12,558 bases of DNA from Spirochaetaceae bacterium. Lineage in GTDB: Bacteria; Spirochaetota; Spirochaetia; CADAEX01. Shown here piece after piece: positions 7,285 through 12,558 of this stretch; within the stretch, counting starts at the first letter, position 1, and every line of letters begins with the position of its first letter. A model generated the notes under the pieces. That model worked only from the letters and a program-made list of their open reading frames with translations. It did no database searches and was not told the DNA's origin. Both the position numbers and the translations under genes were made by a program. The stretch is from the NCBI GenBank assembly GCA_009778835.1, contig WRFK01000023.1:1-12558 (forward strand), written 5' to 3'.

Positions 7285-7322
7285 ATTCTATAGGGGTGTA
7301 CAATTGTACTCTCCTATAGAAT
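7285..7322. repeat. 38-bp near-perfect palindrome
   Basis: Two 19-bp arms (7285-7303, 7304-7322) are inverted copies with two mismatches and no spacer. The outer 10 bp (ATTCTATAGG/CCTATAGAAT) and the central 12 bp (GTACAATTGTAC) are perfect. It lies 9 bp after the preceding hairpin. It could act with it as a terminator, be a binding site for a dimeric protein, or be an element remnant. Confidence 0.6.
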
Positions 7323-7372
7323 TATAAGTTCAATTTTCACAGTCAAATGCATCCGGTAAACTAAAAATATAC

Positions 7373-7401
7373 TTGCAATTATACTATCCTTATAATATAT
7401 C
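7373..7401 (+). promoter_or_regulatory. Possible promoter of the 61-residue gene
   Basis: TTGCAA (7373-7378) and TATATC (7396-7401) are 17 bp apart; a consensus TATAAT also sits at 7391-7396 without a -35 at standard spacing. The region is AT-rich, so chance matches are likely. The rest of the gap from 7323 to 7460 shows nothing else. Confidence 0.25.
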
Positions 7402-7460
7402 AATTGTGTAGGTATATTGTGCTGTAAATATAGCAATGCGCAGAACGGGGTACACTTAAA

Positions 7461-7646
7461 ATGGAGAAAATTACTAAAAAGAACAATACATCAATCTCTA
7501 AGTGGGCAAAAAACAATACTAAGAACCCTTTTAACGGAGAATATCAGGAAAGTTATTTTATATTATTCGGATTAGTAAAAGATGATGCGTTATCCAGACC
7601 TGAAAAAGTATCATTTGAAAATGATATAAAGAGAAAAAAAATATAA
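7461..7646 (+). CDS. Small hypothetical protein (61 aa)
   Basis: I do not recognise this gene with confidence. It encodes 61 residues with a basic, Asn/Lys-rich start (KKNNTSISKWAKNNTKN) and a more structured C-terminal half containing FNGEYQESYFILFGLVKDD and then RPEKVSFENDIKRKK. There is no signal peptide or membrane segment, so it would be cytoplasmic. A GGGG lies 10 nt before the ATG, a weak ribosome-binding site. A short basic protein with a conserved-looking C-terminal tail of this kind could be an antitoxin-like or regulatory peptide, but no partner toxin is adjacent and this is only a guess. It stands alone, 68 bp before the permease gene. Confidence 0.5.
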   Translation: MEKITKKNNTSISKWAKNNTKNPFNGEYQESYFILFGLVKDDALSRPEKVSFENDIKRKKI

Positions 7647-7666
7647 TATTTTAACGAATATCAGGA

Positions 7667-7694
7667 TTGTTTATTGAAGATTGGACAATATAGT
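7667..7694 (+). promoter_or_regulatory. Possible promoter of the permease-phosphatase pair
   Basis: TTGTTT (7667-7672) and TATAGT (7689-7694, 5/6 to consensus) are 16 bp apart. The implied leader is short, about 14 nt, but still contains the AAAGGAAG ribosome-binding site. Confidence 0.25.
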
Positions 7695-7714
7695 ATAAAG
7701 TTAAAGGAAGAAAA

Positions 7715-8602
7715 GTGGAAAATAAAACCGAAAAATCAAATATTGCAGGAGTTCTCCTTTCGCTCTCAGGCGCTTTTATATTCAGCTTTGATACTGTTTT
7801 AATAAGGCTTGCATCTGTATCTTCATGGCAAGTTGCTTTCTGGAGAGGCCTTTTTGTTATTATTCCAATAAGCCTGATTCTTTTTATTACGGAAAAAACA
7901 ACTGTTTTTGCAAAGATAAAACAGCAAGGGTTCCCTCTTGTCCTTTCCGGAGTTCTGTGGGGAATATCGGGTTTTCTTTTTGTAACTGCCGTAAAGCATA
8001 CTATAGCGGCAAATGTTTTGGTAATGATAAGCCTTGCTCCTTTTTTTGCAGCTATAGCAAGCTATATATTTCTAAAAGAAAAAATAAAAAAAGGGACTCT
8101 GTTCCTTATTATTCTTTGCGCAGTGGGAGTCTTCATAATATTTTACGGCGACATAGGGAGAGGAACTCTTTTTGGCAATTTTATAGGACTTCTTGTCCCT
8201 GTTACAACAGGAACAAATCTTGCATGGATGCGAAAGAATAAAAATATAAGCAGGATGGGAGCAGTAATAATAGGGGGTTTTACTACTGCTTTTATATCAT
8301 CCTTTTTTACATTGCCACTTACTGTGCCTCCTGCAAAATCGCTTATCTATCTTTCGCTTCTTGGGCTTATTGTTGTTCCATTTGCGCAGCTTTTTTTATC
8401 CATAGGGACAAGATCTTTGCCTGCTTCCAAGGTTGCGATTATGATGATGATAGAAACTGTTTTGGGGCCTGTCTGGGTATGGCTTTTTATCGGGGAGATC
8501 CCTCCGGCAAGAACATTTCTGGGTGGAGCTCTTATACTTACAGGAGTAACGATAAATTCTTTTCAGAGTGTGAATCAAAAACCGGAGGCTAAAAATGGGT
8601 AA
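7715..8602 (+). CDS. EamA/DMT superfamily permease
   Basis: An inner-membrane carrier of the drug/metabolite transporter superfamily, 295 residues, close to the usual length. It shows about ten hydrophobic segments in two EamA repeats (about 11-143 and 153-285). Family marks include the first helix GAFIFSFDTVLIRLA, the FWRGLF after helix 1, AVKHTIAANVLVMISLAPFFAAIAS, and in the second half TRSLPASKVAIMMMIETVLGPVWVWLFIGEIPP, the typical S.l.....E.v.a.l....f.GE..... stretch. Members export or import amino acids, metabolites or drugs; the substrate cannot be read from sequence. The start is GTG with AAAGGAAG upstream at good spacing. Its last 8 bases overlap the next gene, so the two are co-transcribed and translationally coupled. 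Confidence 0.93.
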   Translation: MENKTEKSNIAGVLLSLSGAFIFSFDTVLIRLASVSSWQVAFWRGLFVIIPISLILFITEKTTVFAKIKQQGFPLVLSGVLWGISGFLFVTAVKHTIAANVLVMISLAPFFAAIASYIFLKEKIKKGTLFLIILCAVGVFIIFYGDIGRGTLFGNFIGLLVPVTTGTNLAWMRKNKNISRMGAVIIGGFTTAFISSFFTLPLTVPPAKSLIYLSLLGLIVVPFAQLFLSIGTRSLPASKVAIMMMIETVLGPVWVWLFIGEIPPARTFLGGALILTGVTINSFQSVNQKPEAKNG

Positions 8603-9212
8603 AACAGAACAAGAGACAAAATTATACCTTGTAAGGCATGGCGAAACAGTATGGAACGTAGAAGATAAAATGCAGGGGGTTAAAGACAGCCCTCTTACGG
8701 AAAAGGGAATTGATCATGCGCGCAAACTTGGCAAGACACTTAAAAACCTTTCCATGGAGATAAATAAAATTTATTCAAGCGATCTTGGGCGAGCTTTTGA
8801 CACAGCCAAATTGATAGGAGAATCTCTTGAACTTGATATATATAAAGATGAAAGATTGCGCGAAAGAAATATGGGAATATTTGAAGGTTATAGCTGGGAT
8901 TCTGTAAAGGATCATTTTCCGGAGGAATTTGCAAAAACTGTTTCAGATGATAATGACTATAGAATTCCCGGGGGCGATACAAAGGCTGAATATATAGAAC
9001 AGGTTTCTTCTTTTCTTGATTATGTGGGCAAAGAACATGAGGGGAAAAAAATTCTTGCAGTAACACACAGGGGATTTATTGGTTTTGCATTAAGAATAGT
9101 TTTATCTATCCCTTTTAATGCGAGAATGGGAATAATTGTAGGAAATGCTGTTCTTGCGGGATTTGTTTTTCGCAAGGGCAAATGGATGCTTGACAGGTTT
9201 GGGGATATATAA
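8595..9212 (+). CDS. Histidine phosphatase superfamily protein (phosphoglycerate mutase-like)
   Basis: A cytoplasmic phosphatase of the histidine phosphatase superfamily, 205 residues, normal length. The phospho-acceptor motif LVRHGET is at 12-18 (R14, H15), the second arginine is R66 in SSDLGRAFDTA, the acid is E90 in LRERNMGIFEG, and the second histidine is H158 in VTHRGF. All catalytic residues are present. It lacks the insertions of true cofactor-dependent glycolytic mutases, so a phosphatase acting on a small phosphorylated metabolite, as in CobC or GpmB-like proteins, is more likely; the substrate is unknown. GGAGG lies 6 nt before the ATG, inside the end of the permease gene, and the frames overlap by 8 nt. 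The last part of the gene faces the remnant coming from the opposite strand. Confidence 0.94.
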   Translation: MGKTEQETKLYLVRHGETVWNVEDKMQGVKDSPLTEKGIDHARKLGKTLKNLSMEINKIYSSDLGRAFDTAKLIGESLELDIYKDERLRERNMGIFEGYSWDSVKDHFPEEFAKTVSDDNDYRIPGGDTKAEYIEQVSSFLDYVGKEHEGKKILAVTHRGFIGFALRIVLSIPFNARMGIIVGNAVLAGFVFRKGKWMLDRFGDI

Positions 9213-9433
9213 ATTAACTCTTCCATACAGCAAATAATTGTTATGCTTTCGGGTATCGTATAAACCGCTTTTATAATATCCGCGCTCTCTGGCAAAAGAA
9301 TCTGCAACTCCCAAAGCAAGGGAGCTGCTGGTAGTAGTAATAAAATCATCATTATCCCATATTGTAAGAAGGCAAATTGGGTTTTTACAAACACAAATAG
9401 CAATCCTAAAATTAGAGACAATGACTTTTTCAT
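9102..9433 (-). pseudogene. Small exported protein broken by an apparent frameshift
   Basis: An ATG at 9433 overlaps the TolC-family stop codon as TAATG and has AGGG upstream, so it is the third gene of the export operon. It gives a good signal peptide, MKKSLSLILGLLFVFVKTQFA. After about residue 24 (near 9360) this frame becomes an implausible hydrophobic sequence, while the adjacent frame reads a protein-like WDNDDFITTTSSSLALGVAD, then SFARERGYYKSGLYDT and RKHNNYLLYGRVNLYI. One missing base near 9360 (for example TATTGG reduced to TATGG) would join the two. Beyond about 9212 the frame runs antisense into the phosphatase gene to a stop at 9102, so the original C-terminus may be lost. I do not recognise the family. 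A sequencing error or programmed frameshift cannot be excluded. Confidence 0.55.
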
Positions 9434-10758
9434 TATTTTATCCCTGTTGCAAGTTGCCAATCATAATGCGCAGAGAGGTATTCAAAACCAATGTTTGCGA
9501 AATTAAGCCATACCATGTCCAGCTTGTCCTGTGCATCCATAACATTAAGATATGTTGCCTGTCCGTTTGAATAGGCTGTCTGGGCCAGTGTTACTGCCCT
9601 GCGTGCGGTTTCTACTGTTCGATACGACGATTCAATGCGCTGGTTGGAATCTTCAAGCCTGAGAAGCAACTCAAGAATCTCGCTCTCAATTGCTGTTTCT
9701 CTTTGCGATAAAGCAATAGCTGTTCTTTCCTGCTGCAATTTTGCGGCTTTCATGCGAGCCAAACGGGCGCCGCCGGTAGAGATGGGTATTTTTACAATGA
9801 TGCCAAGAGCTGCGGAATTAAAGTCGTAATCTCCTGTAAGAGAAGATTTGTTTCCCATGCCGCCCAGTGCATAATTAAGCGAAGCGGAAACTTCTGGCAA
9901 GAATGCTTTTTGAGCTGCCTTACGCTCAACATCATTTAAATCGCGTGACAACAAAAGAGCGTTGTAATCAGCCCGGTTTGAAAGAACAGCGCCCAGGGTT
10001 GGAGTTTCCGGTATTTCCGGTAAATCATTATGTTCCTGAGTTAGTGTTATATATTCTGTATGAGGGATTCCCGCAAGATCGCGAAAGGCAAGCAAAACCA
10101 GCTCGCTGTTTTTTTTCGCTTCCATGACAGCATCGGTTTTTGTTCTCCAGTCAACTTCTGCCAGCAGCAGATCCATCTCTGTAGCTGCGCCAACAGAATG
10201 TCTTCTTTGAACACGCTGATACTGTTCCAGGCTAAAGTGCTCAGAGGACTCCCGTATTTCAACAACAAGAAGGACAAGCTGCGCCCTGGCATAAAGTTTT
10301 TTTGCCGCGCAAAAGATAACCTGCCGCGCTGCCTCGTATGACTGCTCGCGTATGGCTTGCCCAAGTTTTGCTTTATTGTAATTTGATATTGCGCCGGCGC
10401 TGTATAAAATTTGACTTATCCCAATTCCAAGATTCAATTCATTGTCATAATTGGTGCGGACATCCTGATAAACAAGCTGGCCTCCACCGGGCTGTGAGGC
10501 AACTGGCATGGATTGAAGCCGTTCGGTAAGATTCCTGTTATATCCACCCTGCAAACCAGCATGCGGCAGAAACATAGACCTTGACAGAGCAATGTCGGTT
10601 TTTGTCAATTCTATATCTTTAAACATCACTAACAGATCCGGATTGTTTTTCTCCACCATAGCGAGGTAAGTTGTTAAATCATACTCTTCGGCAGAGACAA
10701 TAACTGCCGGTAAAAACATAATGCTAAAAAAGATTACGCACAACAATATTTTTTTCAT
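9433..10758 (-). CDS. TolC-family outer-membrane efflux protein
   Basis: The outer-membrane channel of a tripartite efflux or export system, 441 residues, normal for the family. The signal peptide is 1-23 with cleavage after V-S-A; Cys7 is within the hydrophobic core and not a lipobox. Two related OEP halves follow: the first begins YDLTTYLAMVEKNNPDL with MFLPHAGLQGGYN and the GIGISQILYSAGA strand; the second has SNRADYNALLLSRDLNDVERK, AFLPEVSASLNY, the LGIIVKIPISTGGARLARMKAAK turn, and a closing helix with AYSNGQATYLNVMDAQDKL. Long helices with heptad character lie between. The ribosome-binding site is strong (AAGGAG), in the 11-bp gap after the RND permease gene, so the two are one operon. 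It partners that pump to cross the outer membrane. Confidence 0.95.
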   Translation of the reverse strand: MKKILLCVIFFSIMFLPAVIVSAEEYDLTTYLAMVEKNNPDLLVMFKDIELTKTDIALSRSMFLPHAGLQGGYNRNLTERLQSMPVASQPGGGQLVYQDVRTNYDNELNLGIGISQILYSAGAISNYNKAKLGQAIREQSYEAARQVIFCAAKKLYARAQLVLLVVEIRESSEHFSLEQYQRVQRRHSVGAATEMDLLLAEVDWRTKTDAVMEAKKNSELVLLAFRDLAGIPHTEYITLTQEHNDLPEIPETPTLGAVLSNRADYNALLLSRDLNDVERKAAQKAFLPEVSASLNYALGGMGNKSSLTGDYDFNSAALGIIVKIPISTGGARLARMKAAKLQQERTAIALSQRETAIESEILELLLRLEDSNQRIESSYRTVETARRAVTLAQTAYSNGQATYLNVMDAQDKLDMVWLNFANIGFEYLSAHYDWQLATGIK

Positions 10759-10769
10759 TTGGATTCTCC

Positions 10770-12558
10770 TTATTTTTTTCTGTTCAGAACAAATTCAAGA
10801 CAGGGAATAAGCCAGAGGGTCATGACCATTGATGAGATGATTCCTCCGAATATTACAACTCCCATGGGCTGCCTCATTTCCGCAAGAGAATTGCCTACGC
10901 CCAATGCCATGGGAATAATTCCCATAATAACTGCGATATTGCTCATAACAATTGCTTTTAACTTCGCGGGGCAGGCATTGATCAATGCATCCTGAACATT
11001 CATGCCGCTCTGTCTGAGCCGTTTGTAATGATCCAGCAACAGTATTGAATTATTTGTTACAATACCTATCAGCATGACAATTCCTATCATGGCAATAGTA
11101 TTAAGCACTGTATTGGTAAGGAGGCATGCTGCTGTAACTCCAATAATGGAAAGTGGAACAGAGGTAAGGATATACAATGGCTGAACTGCGTTTTCAAGAA
11201 GTACAGCAAGAAGTATGTACATTAACAGTATAGCGGTGATAAACACGATCCCCATGCTTATCATGGATTCACTCATTGAGTCTGAAAGTCCTGCCTGACT
11301 TATTGTGTAACCGGTCGGCAAATCGATTTCTTCTGCTGCCTTCATTACTTCGGAAAGTACGCCGCTCTGTGTATAACCCGGCAGAATATCTGCGGTGAAT
11401 TCAATTGCCTGCAGTTTGTTTACTCTCATGATCATGTTATAGCCATTTTCAAAATAGACATCTGCATATCTGGACAACGGGAAGATTCCTGAATTAGTAA
11501 CAATGGGAATATTTCGTACATCCTGAATATCCTGTAAACTCTCGCTGCTCATTTTTACCCGTATGTCGTATTCTGCGCCGCCATCCCTGTAAGTGGTGCT
11601 GACAACTCCATCGATCGCAAAACGGAGACTCATAGCTACTGTTTGTACTGTAAGGCCATCCTGTAAAATCTGTTTGCGATTCGGTTCAAAAACAAGTTCC
11701 TGTTTTCCGGCTTTGGTGTTTATTGCTGCATTGGTAATGCCGGGTACTGTTGCAATTCTGTTTCTGAGCTTGTTTCCAAGGTCAGAGAGAATCGCGCTAT
11801 CTGTTCCTTTTAGATAAAGGTCAATGGGAGCGCCTTCGGCAATAACTATTTCCGATGGAGCAGATACTTTAATAACAGCGCCAGGAATATTTGAAAGGGT
11901 TCTTGTCATGGCTGCAGCCATACCATCATTACTTATGCTCCGCTGTTTTTTTGGAACAAGGGATATTTCCATTAATGCGACGCTTACGTCCCTGTTCAAT
12001 GAGCCGGAGTTTCCAAGAGTCGTAAGGATACTCTTTACTTCGCTGTAAGCAGCAAGCCGTTTTTCGATTTCCACGAGCAGTAATGCTGTCATATCAAGAC
12101 TGCTTCCCTGGGGTAGTTCTACGCTTACCTGTATTCTGCCACCATCGCTTTTTGGAACCATTACCATTTCAATCAGCGAAAATCCCATGATGCTTAAAAC
12201 AAAAGCAATAAAGACCGCTGCGATAAACGCAATGGAGCGCTTTTTTTGTGCAACAAAAAAGGCTATTGATTTTCCATATAACTCTTCAAGTTTTATAAAT
12301 AATGCATCCAGTTTTTGTCCAAGTTTTCCGGGCTGTTTTGTTTTTGCGGATAAAAGCTTTGATGCAAGCAGCGGGGTAACTGTTACTGAAACAATAAGAG
12401 AAAAAACTGTTGATATGGCAACTGTAAAAGCAAAGGAGCTTAATATTTTTCCCATTGGTCCTTCCATTCCTCCAAGCGGAACAAAGACTGCTACGTTGGT
12501 TGCAGTTGCGCCAATGACTGCTATTAGAACTTCTCTGGTTCCAATGGAAGCAGCTTCA
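10770..12558 (-). CDS. RND efflux permease (AcrB/HAE1-type), C-terminal 595 residues
   Basis: Inner-membrane proton-driven pump; the frame is open to the right edge (first full codon at 12557), so the N-terminal 400 or so residues of a protein normally near 1030 are outside. The ATG at 12467 is internal: the residues before it (EAASIGTREVLIAVIGAT, then TNVAVFVPLGGMEG) are the conserved helix-5 region of RND pumps. In order: helices 5-6 ending VTVTPLLASKLL, the amphipathic link with KKRSIAFIAA, helix 7, the second periplasmic porter loop (VELPQGSSLDMT to ILPGYTQSGVL), then helices 8-12 with SVPLSIIGV, GIVMLIGIVTNNSILLLDHYKRLR and MSNIAVIMGIIPMALG. The proton-relay aspartates in helix 4 are off the edge. 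Drug, solvent or lipid export cannot be told apart from this half. No adaptor gene is in the window. Confidence 0.95.
   Translation of the reverse strand, partial: EAASIGTREVLIAVIGATATNVAVFVPLGGMEGPMGKILSSFAFTVAISTVFSLIVSVTVTPLLASKLLSAKTKQPGKLGQKLDALFIKLEELYGKSIAFFVAQKKRSIAFIAAVFIAFVLSIMGFSLIEMVMVPKSDGGRIQVSVELPQGSSLDMTALLLVEIEKRLAAYSEVKSILTTLGNSGSLNRDVSVALMEISLVPKKQRSISNDGMAAAMTRTLSNIPGAVIKVSAPSEIVIAEGAPIDLYLKGTDSAILSDLGNKLRNRIATVPGITNAAINTKAGKQELVFEPNRKQILQDGLTVQTVAMSLRFAIDGVVSTTYRDGGAEYDIRVKMSSESLQDIQDVRNIPIVTNSGIFPLSRYADVYFENGYNMIMRVNKLQAIEFTADILPGYTQSGVLSEVMKAAEEIDLPTGYTISQAGLSDSMSESMISMGIVFITAILLMYILLAVLLENAVQPLYILTSVPLSIIGVTAACLLTNTVLNTIAMIGIVMLIGIVTNNSILLLDHYKRLRQSGMNVQDALINACPAKLKAIVMSNIAVIMGIIPMALGVGNSLAEMRQPMGVVIFGGIISSMVMTLWLIPCLEFVLNRKK

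Noticed and set aside
7248..7322. Standard rho-independent terminator
   Set aside because: The stems are strong but no T-run follows either of them.
9020..9433. Single uninterrupted exported protein reading antisense deep into the phosphatase gene
   Set aside because: After the signal peptide the sequence is an unlikely hydrophobic mix and most of its C-terminal half is the complement of a well-conserved phosphatase.
12465..12467. ATG as the start of the RND permease
   Set aside because: The frame is open upstream to the window edge and the upstream residues match the conserved helix-5 region of RND pumps.

Overview
The window looks like chromosomal DNA from a low-GC, diderm, host-associated bacterium, most plausibly a Treponema-like spirochaete. 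The clues are a relaxed lipobox on a very large surface lipoprotein, GLUG and Ig-like repeat architecture, an RND/TolC envelope export system and a Prune-type DHH phosphatase. This assignment is inference; there is no rRNA or other phylogenetic marker here. No tRNA, rRNA, CRISPR array or transposase was found.

Layout. Left minus-strand block (1-2173): a Prune/PPX1-like DHH-DHHA2 phosphatase, then after a 116-bp gap with a good extended -10 a small exported protein resembling the DUF6174 type, followed with zero spacing by a secreted protein that runs off the left edge. Next comes a 560-bp stretch without a convincing gene (about 2190-2736). It holds a GC-rich compound repeat (two copies about 72 bp apart, with small hairpins), a perfect tandem array of 14 CACAG pentamers, a candidate promoter and a leader with two small hairpins.

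Centre (2737-7239): one 1500-residue plus-strand lipoprotein. After the lipobox and a Gly-rich linker it has ten Ig-like domains, eight of them arranged as four repeats of an A-B domain pair (period 555-567 bp), then about eleven GLUG repeats forming a predicted beta-solenoid, then a Trp-rich C-terminal cap. The pentamer array just upstream of its likely promoter, and the near-identical internal repeats, suggest a surface antigen or adhesin that can vary in both expression and length. This is the most interesting locus in the window.

Right of it (7240-7460): a strong hairpin and a 38-bp near-perfect palindrome, then a 61-residue orphan protein, then a translationally coupled pair: an EamA/DMT permease and a histidine phosphatase. 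Convergent to these, on the minus strand from the right edge, is an export operon: an RND permease (N-terminal part outside the window), a TolC-family outer-membrane protein 11 bp downstream, and a small exported protein starting in the TolC stop codon (TAATG). The last appears to be broken by a frameshift and collides with the end of the phosphatase gene. The RND and TolC proteins would form the inner-membrane pump and outer-membrane channel of one tripartite system; the periplasmic adaptor is not visible and would be expected upstream, outside the window.
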